Positions 33,649 through 41,709 of a DNA stretch of 64,000 nt are shown here, piece after piece (position 1 is the stretch's first letter; each line of letters begins with the position of its first letter). Source of the stretch: Dehalococcoidales bacterium. Its GTDB lineage: Bacteria > Chloroflexota > Dehalococcoidia > Dehalococcoidales > UBA2162. The notes below the pieces were generated by a model. It saw only the letters and a list, made by a program, of their open reading frames with translations, was not told the DNA's origin and did no database searches. The stretch lies in NCBI GenBank assembly GCA_030690265.1, contig JAUYHA010000077.1, positions 22,794 through 86,793 on the forward strand. Reading direction: 5' to 3'. The translations under genes were made by a program, and so were the position numbers.

Positions 33649-34662
33649 ATGAGCAATATTCAGGTGGTCGGGCTGGGGGCGATGAATATGGACTATATCT
33701 ACCGGGTAGAGTCCATTCTGGGAGATGGAGAGACCACAGACCTTCGTAAATATAAAGACGAAGGTCTGGAGCCCCCGGGTAAATTCCCTGGCGGTTCGGC
33801 TGCCAATACTATTTACGGCTTAGCCAGGCTGGGAGTGAAAACCGGCTTTATCGGTGCTATCGGGGATGATGATAATGGCAGGGCACTGCTCCAGGACCTT
33901 AAAAAAGCGGGGGTGGATACCACCCGAATCAGGGTAAAATCTGGAGTGAAAACGGGTCGGGCAAGATGCCTCATCGACAAAGCTAATTTCCGTTCTATTC
34001 AGGTTACCCCCGGAGCGAACATCCTGCTGACAATGGACGACCTGGATTTAGAATATCTGAATCAGGCGGAAATACTCCATATGTCCTCTTTTGCTGGTAA
34101 CAGGCAGTTCAAAATATTACTGGAGCTGATGGGGAAATTAGACTCGTCTGTCAAAGTCAGTTTTGCCCCCGGAGCGTTATACGCAGCTAAGGGGCTGAAG
34201 GCTCTGGCACCGATACTAAACAGGACTCATGTACTTTTCACTAATCAGAATGAGATACGGCAATTGACCGGGATGAATTTTGAAACGGGTACTGAAGAAT
34301 GCCTTAAGCTGGGCTGCAGGATGATTGTGGTCACCTTTGGAAGAGGACTGGAAATACAACGAGAAACGCCGGCTCCGACAAGGGTTACTGCTGTTAGTTA
34401 TATTAGAGATGCTCAGGCGGGGTATATAATTGAGGTGCCTGACCCGGGTGAATTAGTTTCCATAGATACCATCGGAGCCGGAGACGCTTTTGCTGCCGGA
34501 TTCCTCTACGGTTTACTGAGAGGAAGAGACCCCAGAGAGTGTGGGGTTCTCGGTGATATTACCGCCCGGTTTTCAACCACAAAAGTAGGGGCAAGGCAAG
34601 GATTACCTGCCCCTGGAGAACTGTCAGGTCGCTACCGGGAGATTAGCAGACAGAGTTCTTAA
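33649..34662 (+). CDS. PfkB-family carbohydrate/nucleoside kinase
   Basis: 337 residues. PfkB signature 1 (FPGGSAANTIYGLARLG) and signature 2 (DTIGAGDAFAAGF, 273-285, with the catalytic base D279) are intact. The family phosphorylates ribose, adenosine, fructose derivatives and others; the specificity is not evident. ATG with AAGGGGATAGGG upstream, the latter being the end of an R-E-like repeat. Confidence 0.9.
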   Translation: MSNIQVVGLGAMNMDYIYRVESILGDGETTDLRKYKDEGLEPPGKFPGGSAANTIYGLARLGVKTGFIGAIGDDDNGRALLQDLKKAGVDTTRIRVKSGVKTGRARCLIDKANFRSIQVTPGANILLTMDDLDLEYLNQAEILHMSSFAGNRQFKILLELMGKLDSSVKVSFAPGALYAAKGLKALAPILNRTHVLFTNQNEIRQLTGMNFETGTEECLKLGCRMIVVTFGRGLEIQRETPAPTRVTAVSYIRDAQAGYIIEVPDPGELVSIDTIGAGDAFAAGFLYGLLRGRDPRECGVLGDITARFSTTKVGARQGLPAPGELSGRYREISRQSS

Positions 34663-34679
34663 TTACCAAAAGACACCCG

Positions 34680-34856
34680 TGAGATTGTTTAGTAACATTT
34701 TTCTGTCATTCTGAACCCTTCAGGGAGAACCCGTTCGGCTGAGCTCAGTTCTGGTGACAGTTCTGGTTACATCACTGGAACCATCACTGGAACCACGGCG
34801 AAGCCTTCAGGGTGAACCCTTCGCTTTGTGTCATGACATTACTAAACGAGCCCAGC
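34680..34856. repeat. R-A-bordered block with R-B interior
   Basis: GAGATTGTTTAGTAAC and CTGTCATTCTGAACCCTTC open it; TTCGGCTGAGCTCAGTTCTGG and three ATCACTGGAACC-like units follow; TGTCATGACATTACTAAACG closes it. The outer arms are an inverted repeat of GTTTAGTAA. Confidence 0.8.
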
Positions 34857-34876
34857 TGTGTCTACCTCCCCCCGGA

Positions 34877-34885
34877 TGATATAAT
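34877..34885 (+). promoter_or_regulatory. Extended -10 promoter of archease-rtcB
   Basis: TGATATAAT (TG two bases before TATAAT) with no strong -35. The expected transcript begins about 15 bases before the archease ATG. Confidence 0.5.
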
Positions 34886-34906
34886 GTACAGTATAGCTGG
34901 CTTGTT

Positions 34907-35314
34907 ATGGAAAAAGAGTTTGAAATTCTGAATCATACCGCTGATGTGGGCATTATCGCCTACGGCAGTGATATTAACGAGGCGTTTGCCAATGCGGCTA
35001 AAGGTATGTTCAGCCTGATAACTGACAGCGATGTGGAGGAGATTGAGTACCGGGATATAGAGATGACGTCCCCGGACCAGGAGAGCCTGCTGGTGAAGTG
35101 GTTAAACGAGCTTATCTATTACTTTGATGCCGAGAATATGCTCTTTAAGAGGTTTGATATTACCCAGCTTAGCCAGAGACATCTTAAGGCGAAGAGTTAC
35201 GGGCAAAGAGTTACCGACCAGGAAATAAAAATAGGGATTAAAGCAGCCACTTACCATATGTTGAAAATTGATAAAAATAATGGCTGTAGGGTTCAGGTAG
35301 TGTTTGATATTTGA
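34907..35314 (+). CDS. Archease, RtcB activation factor
   Basis: 135 residues. FEILNHTADVGIIAYGSDINEAFANAA, LLVKWLNELIYYFDAENMLF, and IKAATYHMLKID...CRVQVVFDI match the archease family, including the acidic metal residue of the HTADVG motif and the C-terminal D of VVFDI. Archease speeds GTP-dependent guanylylation of RtcB, encoded next. ATG start with a weak ribosome site. An R-A palindrome separates the two genes. Confidence 0.95.
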   Translation: MEKEFEILNHTADVGIIAYGSDINEAFANAAKGMFSLITDSDVEEIEYRDIEMTSPDQESLLVKWLNELIYYFDAENMLFKRFDITQLSQRHLKAKSYGQRVTDQEIKIGIKAATYHMLKIDKNNGCRVQVVFDI

Positions 35315-35331
35315 GACTGTTTCTAATTTAA

Positions 35332-35445
35332 AACTGTCATTGCGAGACCATTCCGCCATAGGCGGAAGGCGAGGCAATCTGTGGGGAGGGGAACTCCCTA
35401 CCTCCCAGATTGCCACGTCGGCTACGCCTCCTCGCAATGACAGTT
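35332..35445. repeat. Complete R-A palindrome between archease and rtcB
   Basis: AACTGTCATTGCGAG (35332-35346) and CTCGCAATGACAGTT (35431-35445) are perfect inverted copies. Inner paired blocks CGCCATAGGCGG and GAGGCAATCTG...CAGATTGCC follow. Left flank GAGACTGTTT and right flank AAACGGTCTC form an outer inverted repeat. Confidence 0.9.
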
Positions 35446-35476
35446 AAACGGTCTCCATTTAGTAGGGGGGTGAAAG

Positions 35477-36937
35477 ATGGCGACACCGTGGCAGGGAAAG
35501 CTAAAGAAGATAGATGACTACCGCTGGGAGATTCCTATCAGCTATAAGGCAGGTATGAATGTGCCCGGTCTTATCTTTGCCAGCGAAGATATGCTCAGCC
35601 ATATCATTGGGGACAATGCTTTTGAGCAGGTAGCCAATGTTGCTTTTCTGCCCGGTATCGTTGGCTACTCACTGGCGATGCCGGATATTCACTGGGGCTA
35701 CGGCTTTGCCATAGGTGGGGTAGCGGGCACCAGAGTAGAAGATGGGGTGGTATCACCCGGCGGAGTCGGTTTTGATATTAACTGCGGTGTCCGCCTCTTG
35801 CGGACCAATCTTACCGAGGCAGAGGTAAGACCAAAAATCAAGCAGCTTGTTGACGAGCTTTTTAGCAGCATTCCTTCAGGGGTGGGCTCCAAAGGCAAGC
35901 TGAGGGTGAGTGAAAAAGAACTGGATGAGGTTATGGTTAAGGGTAGCCGGTGGGCGGTGGAAAATGGTTTTGGCGATGCCGAGGATGTTGTCCTTACTGA
36001 AGAGTCAGGCTGTATCAAAGGAGCAAATCCTGATAAGGTAAGCAAAAAGGCGAAACAGAGGGGGATTCCGCAACTGGGAACCCTGGGCTCGGGCAATCAC
36101 TTTCTGGAGGTGGCGGTGGTGGATGAAGTCTATAACCCTGATGCCGCTAAAGTGATGGGTATCGGTGAGGTGGGGCAGGTGGTAATCTGGATTCATACCG
36201 GTTCCCGTGGCTTCGGGCACCAGGTGTGTACCGATTATGTGGCTTTGCTGGGCGGCGTGGTGAAAAGATATGGCATAAACATCCCTGACCGCCAGCTAGC
36301 CTGTGCTCCGGTTAATTCAGCAGAAGGTAGAGACTATCTGGCCGCTATGGCTGGCGCCGCTAACTATGCCTGGACCAATCGCCAGTGTATTGCTCACTGG
36401 ACGAGAGAATCTTTTATGAAGGTCTTTGGCAGGAGCCGGCAAGAACTGGGACTGGAGCAGGTTTATGATGTGGCTCACAATATTGCCAAGATAGAAGAGC
36501 ACAGTGTCAGCGGCAAGAAACAGACCCTTTGTGTTCACCGCAAGGGAGCCACCAGAGCTTTCCCAGCCGGGCACCCAAATGTCCCCCCGATTTACCGTGA
36601 CATTGGTCAGCCGGTGCTTATTCCCGGAGACATGGGGCGTTACTCCTATGTAGCTGTGGGTACAGAGACAGCTATGAAAGAAACTCTCGGTTCTACCTGT
36701 CACGGGGCGGGCAGGATGCAGAGCCGCTCGGCAGCTAAACGCAGCTTGAGAGGCAGCGATGTTGTTCAGGCACTGGCAGCCAGGGGGATTACCGTTAAGG
36801 CAGGTAGCCTGGCTTCGCTGGCTGAGGAAGCTTCGGAAGCCTATAAAGATGTCTCGGATGTAGTTGAGGTGACCCATCAGGCGGGTATTTCTCTCAAAGT
36901 GCTAAAATCAGTGCCTGTGGGCGTAACTAAGGGGTAG
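35477..36937 (+). CDS. rtcB: RtcB, RNA-splicing 3'-phosphate ligase
   Basis: 486 residues, full length. Metal and guanylylation motifs are present: VGFDINCGVR (Asp, Cys), GSGNHFLEV, WIHTGSRGFGHQ, and the C-terminal HGAGRMQSR with the His that carries GMP. RtcB joins 2',3'-cyclic-phosphate or 3'-phosphate RNA ends to 5'-OH ends, as needed for RNA repair. It follows its activator archease and is probably in the same transcript. Confidence 0.96.
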   Translation: MATPWQGKLKKIDDYRWEIPISYKAGMNVPGLIFASEDMLSHIIGDNAFEQVANVAFLPGIVGYSLAMPDIHWGYGFAIGGVAGTRVEDGVVSPGGVGFDINCGVRLLRTNLTEAEVRPKIKQLVDELFSSIPSGVGSKGKLRVSEKELDEVMVKGSRWAVENGFGDAEDVVLTEESGCIKGANPDKVSKKAKQRGIPQLGTLGSGNHFLEVAVVDEVYNPDAAKVMGIGEVGQVVIWIHTGSRGFGHQVCTDYVALLGGVVKRYGINIPDRQLACAPVNSAEGRDYLAAMAGAANYAWTNRQCIAHWTRESFMKVFGRSRQELGLEQVYDVAHNIAKIEEHSVSGKKQTLCVHRKGATRAFPAGHPNVPPIYRDIGQPVLIPGDMGRYSYVAVGTETAMKETLGSTCHGAGRMQSRSAAKRSLRGSDVVQALAARGITVKAGSLASLAEEASEAYKDVSDVVEVTHQAGISLKVLKSVPVGVTKG

Positions 36938-36991
36938 GTGCAGGGGGATTTCTCCCGATTTTCATGATGTTGTTTATTTTCTTGGTTTCTG

Positions 36992-37000
36992 TGATATAAT
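36992..37000 (+). promoter_or_regulatory. Extended -10 promoter of the rpsF operon
   Basis: TGATATAAT again (TATAAT at 36995-37000), 28 bases before the rpsF ATG. A weak TTGTTT at 36970 lies at a 19-base spacing. Confidence 0.55.
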
Positions 37001-37027
37001 GGGGTAAGAAAATTTTGAGGCAAAGAG

Positions 37028-37354
37028 ATGGTAACTGAAAACTTATCAATTACAGAAGAGAGGCAGTTGAGAGATTATGAGCTGGTGGTGGTCATAAGTC
37101 CTGAGGTTGCCGGGGAAAACCTGGAAGCAGCAATAGATAATGTCACCCGGCTTATTATCGGGAAGGGAGGCATTGTTTCCGATACAGAACGATGGGGACA
37201 AAGAAAGTTAGCCTACCCGATAAGACATTTTATGGAGGGTAGTTATGTCTTGTTTAAGTTAAGATTATCACCGTCTGCGGGGAAAGAAGTGGAAGCAAGT
37301 CTAAGGGTTTCTCAGGAAGTGTTACGGCATCTATTGATAAGGTTGGGTGAGTAG
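37028..37354 (+). CDS. rpsF: 30S ribosomal protein S6
   Basis: 108 residues: RDYELVVVISPEV and RKLAYPIRHFMEGSYVLFKLRL are the S6 core. It binds S18 in the small subunit, encoded two genes on, with ssb between them in the conserved order rpsF-ssb-rpsR. ATG at 37028 with GAGG upstream; the first 16 residues extend slightly beyond the core. Confidence 0.95.
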   Translation: MVTENLSITEERQLRDYELVVVISPEVAGENLEAAIDNVTRLIIGKGGIVSDTERWGQRKLAYPIRHFMEGSYVLFKLRLSPSAGKEVEASLRVSQEVLRHLLIRLGE

Positions 37355-37410
37355 CCGGGCAGGCCACTCTTCCCCGGTTCTTGAGGAGAAGCGGAAGGAG
37401 TTTTGAGACG

Positions 37411-37818
37411 ATGGTTAGTGTGAATAAGATGATAATTATTGGTAATCTGGGTAGTGAGCCGGAAATGCGCTTTACCCCGAATGGCAGACCGGTAACCTCT
37501 TTTAGTGTTGCCACTAACTGGCGATATACTACTCCTGAAGGCGAGCGCCGTGAGGAAACGGAATGGTTTACCGTGGTCGCCTGGGGTAAGCTGGCGGAAC
37601 AATGTAATCAGTTTCTGACTAAAGGTCGGCTTGTCTATGTTGAGGGCAGGCTTCGTACCCATAGCTGGGAAGGTCAGGATGGGCAGAAACGTTCCCGGAA
37701 TGAAATAGTAGCCGATAGAGTAAGCTTCCTTGACAGGCAGGCAGTTGGCTCTCTTCGTGAGGGGCAGGTCGAGGAAGGTGAAACTGGCGAATTAAAGCCT
37801 GATGATATTCCCTTTTAA
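37411..37818 (+). CDS. ssb: Single-stranded DNA-binding protein
   Basis: 135 residues. NKMIIIGNLGSEPEMRFTPNGRPVTSFSVA begins the OB fold and the protein ends in the acidic tip KPDDIPF that recruits partner proteins. The linker between the two is short. I set the start at ATG 37411; GGAAGGAG stands upstream at a slightly long spacing. Confidence 0.95.
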   Translation: MVSVNKMIIIGNLGSEPEMRFTPNGRPVTSFSVATNWRYTTPEGERREETEWFTVVAWGKLAEQCNQFLTKGRLVYVEGRLRTHSWEGQDGQKRSRNEIVADRVSFLDRQAVGSLREGQVEEGETGELKPDDIPF

Positions 37819-37832
37819 GGAGTTAATAACGG

Positions 37833-38132
37833 GTGGCAAAGCGAACATTTAATCAGTCAAGGACAAGAAGTCGTGATTCAAGATATACGCCGAGGCGCAA
37901 GGTTTGCTCTTTTTGTGCCTCTAAGGTTAAGGCAATAGATTATAAAGATGCTGACAAGTTGAGCGGCTATCTAACCAATAGAGCGAAGATAGCGCCCCGT
38001 CGTAGAACCGGGACCTGTGCCAAGCACCAGCGTATCTTAGCCAGAGCGATAAAAAGGGCACGGCACTTAGCTTTACTGCCCTATGTTCCAGCTTTTTTAC
38101 CTGATGTGCCGAGTATGAGAATAGCTGAGTAG
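37833..38132 (+). CDS. rpsR: 30S ribosomal protein S18
   Basis: 99 residues. [11 protein letters not shown] keeps the zinc-type cysteines, and [32 protein letters not shown] is the conserved core. GTG start at 37833 with AAGGAG upstream. The 25-residue basic N-terminus and the tail [16 protein letters not shown] are longer than in E. coli. Confidence 0.95.
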   Translation: MAKRTFNQSRTRSRDSRYTPRRKVCSFCASKVKAIDYKDADKLSGYLTNRAKIAPRRRTGTCAKHQRILARAIKRARHLALLPYVPAFLPDVPSMRIAE

Positions 38133-38199
38133 TTAAAAAAGCTGGGGCTTTATTCATCCCTCTTTCTTGTTCTGCATTACCGTTCACAGAGAGGTTAAA

Positions 38200-38340
38200 A
38201 TGCCAAAGAGGACTTATCAACCCAAAAAAATACCGCGTAAGCGTGAGCACGGCTTTCTGAAGAGAATGAGTACCCGGGCCGGCCGCCTTGTCTTAAAAGC
38301 CAGAAGGCTGAAGGGCCGTAAGCGATTGACGGTGGTTTAA
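38200..38340 (+). CDS. rpmH: 50S ribosomal protein L34
   Basis: 46 residues ([20 protein letters not shown]...), too short for many gene callers. [30 protein letters not shown] is the expected L34 core, given here in two overlapping halves of the helix. GAGG lies six bases before the ATG. The rnpA start follows one base after the stop. Confidence 0.95.
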   Translation: MPKRTYQPKKIPRKREHGFLKRMSTRAGRLVLKARRLKGRKRLTVV

Positions 38341-38341
38341 A

Positions 38342-38734
38342 GTGAAGGGAGAGCAATATCTCACCAAGCCCCGGCAGTATGCTTTAGTTTATAGACGGGG
38401 TGGTTCCTGGGCATCCAGTCTGGTGGTGATGAGGGCTTTACCTAACGGCCTGGCTCTATCCCGGTACGGTTTCTCGGTTAGCAAACGGGTGGGTAAGGCG
38501 GTAACGAGAAACAGGGTGAAGCGCTTACTGCGGGAAATCTTGCGGATAATGCCCCTTAAACCGGCATGGGATATTGTATTTATCGCCCGTCCGGCGGCAG
38601 CTACCGCTGACTATGCCAGCCTTAAGAGGGCAGTTGCCGGTTTATTATCCCGGGCTGGATTACTGCAGACCGGAGAAGAGTCAGCTTTTCTGGTGGGAGT
38701 TGACGGCGGTGATAGCCGGGAGCGAGCGGTTTAA
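38342..38734 (+). CDS. rnpA: Ribonuclease P protein component
   Basis: 130 residues. YGFSVSKRVGKAVTRNRVKRLLREILR contains the RNR signature in two reading blocks. The protein assists the catalytic RNA in trimming tRNA 5' ends. GTG start at 38342, directly after rpmH, the classical pairing. The C-terminal 20 residues (EESAFLVGVDGGDSRERAV) are lineage-specific. Confidence 0.94.
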   Translation: MKGEQYLTKPRQYALVYRRGGSWASSLVVMRALPNGLALSRYGFSVSKRVGKAVTRNRVKRLLREILRIMPLKPAWDIVFIARPAAATADYASLKRAVAGLLSRAGLLQTGEESAFLVGVDGGDSRERAV

Positions 38735-38747
38735 TTAGTGAAAGAAT

Positions 38748-38957
38748 ATGAAAAGGGTTGGTTTAGGATTAATCAGGCTTTATCAATTGACCTTTTCACA
38801 GGTTTTGCCACCATCCTGCCGTTTTATGCCGACTTGCTCTCAATACACTTATGAGGCTATAGCCAAGTATGGCTTTTTTAAAGGGGTGGTTCTGGGAGTA
38901 AAGCGCCTGGCTCATTGTCATCCCTTTCATCCTGGAGGCTATGACCCTGTGCCATGA
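38748..38957 (+). CDS. yidD: YidD, membrane protein insertion efficiency factor
   Basis: 69 residues: an amphipathic N-terminus, [19 protein letters not shown] with the family cysteines, and HPGGYDPVP at the end. It assists YidC at the inner membrane. In most genomes yidC follows directly; here a beta-propeller lipoprotein gene intervenes, overlapping the yidD stop by four bases. Confidence 0.94.
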   Translation: MKRVGLGLIRLYQLTFSQVLPPSCRFMPTCSQYTYEAIAKYGFFKGVVLGVKRLAHCHPFHPGGYDPVP

Positions 38958-40168
38958 TAGTGAAATCAGTGTTCAAAACACCATTCCTGCTGCTTATTCT
39001 TCTGATCGGACTAGTCTTAACCGGTTGCCGTCCCCCGGGTCTTGGGGCTGTGCCCAAAGGCTGGTCGGGAGGGGTTATAGATGATGGAGTCCTCTTCATC
39101 GGTTCTATGACGGGCAGTCTGGTGGCGGTGAATGCAACGGATGGCAGCCTTTTGTCAGCGGTACCTCTGGACACTTCTGGTGTAGCTGTTTATGGTTCTC
39201 TGGATGTGGATGAGGGTTCAGTTTATGTTCCCGGCTATGACGGTAAGGTCAGAGCTTTTGTATTTGAAGGAGCCAGGCTTGGTGAGGAACCAAGATGGGA
39301 TTCTCAGGCGGAGAATACCAACGGCTCCATTGTCGGCGGGCTTGTTATTGACGGGGATAAAGTCTATTACGCTACTTCCGGCGGCCAGGTTTATGCCGTG
39401 GATATTGCTAATGGTAACAGGCAGTGGATGTTTGAGACAGGAGATAAAATCTGGTCAACCCCGGTGGTCAGCGGAGAGACCCTATACATCGGCTCTTTTG
39501 ATAACAAACTCTATGCCCTGAGCGCTGAGAGTGGTTCCCTGAAGTGGCAGTTTGAGACTGAAGGGGCTATCGTGTCAACCCCGGTTATTTATGAGAATAC
39601 GCTTTATTTCGGTTCTTTTGACCGGCATTTTTACGCTGTAGACTCTGCCAGTGGTAACCTAGTGTGGAAGTCCGAATCCCGGGCTGATAACTGGTTCTGG
39701 GCGACACCGTTAATCTATGAGGGTACTGTATACGCTCCTAATCTGGACGGTAAGGTCTATGCCTTTGATACCATAAGCGGTAAGGAGCTGTCTGAATTTG
39801 AGCTTGGTAGTCCGGTTGCCTCTTCACCGGTGCTGATGGGTAACTCGATTATCGTGGCTGCGGAAAACGGGACAGTATTCGCTCTGGATACCATTAACGG
39901 GCAAGAAAAGCAGCTAATAAATCTGGCAGAAAATGTGCGGGCGTCGCTAGCTGCTGATGGGGAAACAGTCTATATTCATACCAGTGCTGATAAAGTTTAT
40001 GCCTTGAATGCCCGGTCAGGTGCTCAGCTCTGGAGCCTTTCCATGAAAGAGGAGGCACCGCCACCACCGGCGGCCAAAACAAATTGGGGATTCATTGTAC
40101 TTATTGCTGTGGTTAGTCTGATTCTGGTAATGGCAATATCGGCGCTGGGCAGGCGCCGCAAAGCCTAA
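38954..40168 (+). CDS. PQQ-like beta-propeller lipoprotein with C-terminal membrane anchor
   Basis: 404 residues. A lipoprotein signal ends at LVLTGC (C24 or so). At least six repeats of the type [20 protein letters not shown] / [18 protein letters not shown] follow, forming a PQQ/BamB-like propeller. A hydrophobic helix ([19 protein letters not shown]) and RRRKA close the protein. Having both a lipidation site and a C-terminal helix is unusual. Its place between yidD and yidC, with a 4-base overlap to yidD, argues for a role at the insertase or in folding of exported proteins. A cofactor-binding dehydrogenase is unlikely because no catalytic domain is present. Confidence 0.85.
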   Translation: MIVKSVFKTPFLLLILLIGLVLTGCRPPGLGAVPKGWSGGVIDDGVLFIGSMTGSLVAVNATDGSLLSAVPLDTSGVAVYGSLDVDEGSVYVPGYDGKVRAFVFEGARLGEEPRWDSQAENTNGSIVGGLVIDGDKVYYATSGGQVYAVDIANGNRQWMFETGDKIWSTPVVSGETLYIGSFDNKLYALSAESGSLKWQFETEGAIVSTPVIYENTLYFGSFDRHFYAVDSASGNLVWKSESRADNWFWATPLIYEGTVYAPNLDGKVYAFDTISGKELSEFELGSPVASSPVLMGNSIIVAAENGTVFALDTINGQEKQLINLAENVRASLAADGETVYIHTSADKVYALNARSGAQLWSLSMKEEAPPPPAAKTNWGFIVLIAVVSLILVMAISALGRRRKA

Positions 40169-40182
40169 TGAGGTAGATTCTA

Positions 40183-41151
40183 TTGAGTATTGGGGCATTC
40201 TGGGACCTGGTTATCCTGAACCCGATGATAAATGCTCTCATCGTGATTTCCGGTTATCTCTTTGATAACTTCGGGCTGACCGTTATTGTGCTGACCGTCG
40301 TTGTCAATCTTTTGATGTATCCTCTTACCAAGAAGCAGCTGCATGCCAGCAAGAAGATGCAGGAAATTCAGGCTGAAGTTGCCGAGATTCGCAAGAAGTA
40401 TGCTAAAGATAAGCAAAAAGTGGCTCAGGAGCAGATGAGACTCTTTAAAGAGTCCGGGGTCAGCCCTGCCGGCTGCCTGGTGCCTATGTTAGTCCAGCTT
40501 CCGGTCTGGATAGTCCTTTACCAATCGATTATCCGGGTTTTAGCCGTATCTCCTGAGGATTTTCTGAATCTCTCCCAGCGTCTTTACCCATCATGGACGT
40601 CTGTCTTCTCTCAGGTGCCTCTGGGTAACAAGTTCCTCTGGCTGGACCTGGCCACCCCTGATTTGCTTATGGCTGTTCTGGTCGGGGCTACCATGTGGCT
40701 GCAGCAAAAGATGATGTCTCCCCGGAGCACTGACCCTCAGCAGCAGGCTCAGAGCCAGATGATGCTGTATATGATGCCGCTGATGTTCGGCTTTTTTGCT
40801 TTATCCTTCCCCAGTGGTCTGGCTCTGTACTGGGTGACTTCATCCGCTATCAGGATTATTATGCAGTATTTCGTTACCGGCTGGGGAAGCCTGGTGCCAT
40901 CAGGGGCGAGAAAGAAACCCGCTAAAGAAAAAGAAATTAAAGGGCGTGCCGTCCGGCAAAAGAAACCTCTGGGGGAAGCTGATATCAGCGCCGATATCGT
41001 GCTTGAGCCGGATTCTGCCCGGGAAGAAGGAATGAGTTATGGAGAGTCTGGAGATAAGCGCCAAGACAGTAGAAGAAGCTATCCAACAAGCCTTAGAGCA
41101 ATTAGGCGTAAGCCAGGAGGAGGTAGAGATTACCGTCGTAAAAGAAGGTAG
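40183..41151 (+). CDS. yidC: YidC/Oxa1-type membrane protein insertase
   Basis: 322 residues. Five hydrophobic helices are visible, with the conserved GCLVPMLVQLPVWIVLY helix, and FPSGLALYWVTSSAIRIIMQY near the end. It is the short type without the large periplasmic domain. The C-terminus is strongly basic: after VLEPDSAREEG the last 35 residues hold about 14 Lys/Arg. That tail is encoded by DNA that also encodes the start of jag in the +1 frame (41039-41151). Basic tails of this kind contact ribosomes. TTG start at 40183 with GAGGT upstream. Confidence 0.93.
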   Translation: MSIGAFWDLVILNPMINALIVISGYLFDNFGLTVIVLTVVVNLLMYPLTKKQLHASKKMQEIQAEVAEIRKKYAKDKQKVAQEQMRLFKESGVSPAGCLVPMLVQLPVWIVLYQSIIRVLAVSPEDFLNLSQRLYPSWTSVFSQVPLGNKFLWLDLATPDLLMAVLVGATMWLQQKMMSPRSTDPQQQAQSQMMLYMMPLMFGFFALSFPSGLALYWVTSSAIRIIMQYFVTGWGSLVPSGARKKPAKEKEIKGRAVRQKKPLGEADISADIVLEPDSAREEGMSYGESGDKRQDSRRSYPTSLRAIRRKPGGGRDYRRKRR

Positions 41152-41707
41152 GTCCGGCATTCTGGGTCTGGGTGCCGATGAGGCGGTGGTCAGGGTGACG
41201 CCTTTGGTACCGGTGCTTAAAGGGGATGTCGCTGAAGTGGCGATTGATGTTCTGGAGAGATTGCTTGCCCTGATGGATGTGGTTGGCTCGGTGACATCTC
41301 AGGCTCAGCCGGCTCCGGAAGCGGAAAAAGAAACCACTTCTTCTCTTGTTTTCAATATACATGGTGATGACCTTGGTGTTTTAATCGGGCGGCGGGGGCA
41401 TACTCTTTCCTGCCTGCAGTATATCGTCAGACTGGTTGTAGGTCACCAGACGAAGAACTGGGTGCCGATAGCTATTGATGTGGAAGGTTATAAACAGCGC
41501 CGTTATCAGACACTTCAGGCTTTTGCCCGGCAGATGGCAGAGCAGGTAAGGACCAGGCAAACGCCCTTCGCTTTTGAGCCAATGCCGCCTGACGAGAGAC
41601 GCCTTATTCACCTTTCTCTGGCTGACCATCCGGATATCGTGACCGAGAGTATTGGCGAAGGCGAGTCTCGCCGGGTGGTTATTTCCTGCAAAAGGAATGA
41701 GACCTAG
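41039..41707 (+). CDS. jag: Jag/KhpB RNA-binding protein
   Basis: 222 residues in the Jag order: Jag-N domain (TVEEAIQQALEQLGVSQEEV...GILGLGADEA), a linker rich in Pro, Ala and Glu, a KH domain with the VLIGRRGHTLSCLQYI loop, and an R3H domain (MPPDERRLIHLSLADHP). It binds RNA, often with KhpA, and is classically next to yidC. The ATG at 41039 has AAGGA eight bases upstream and lies 113 bases inside yidC, an exceptionally long overlap. Confidence 0.93.
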   Translation: MESLEISAKTVEEAIQQALEQLGVSQEEVEITVVKEGRSGILGLGADEAVVRVTPLVPVLKGDVAEVAIDVLERLLALMDVVGSVTSQAQPAPEAEKETTSSLVFNIHGDDLGVLIGRRGHTLSCLQYIVRLVVGHQTKNWVPIAIDVEGYKQRRYQTLQAFARQMAEQVRTRQTPFAFEPMPPDERRLIHLSLADHPDIVTESIGEGESRRVVISCKRNET

Positions 41708-41709
41708 AC

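Noticed and set aside
37833..38960. Possible replication origin beside rpmH-rnpA
   Set aside because: No dnaA, no DnaA-box cluster and no AT-rich unwinding region are visible around these genes.
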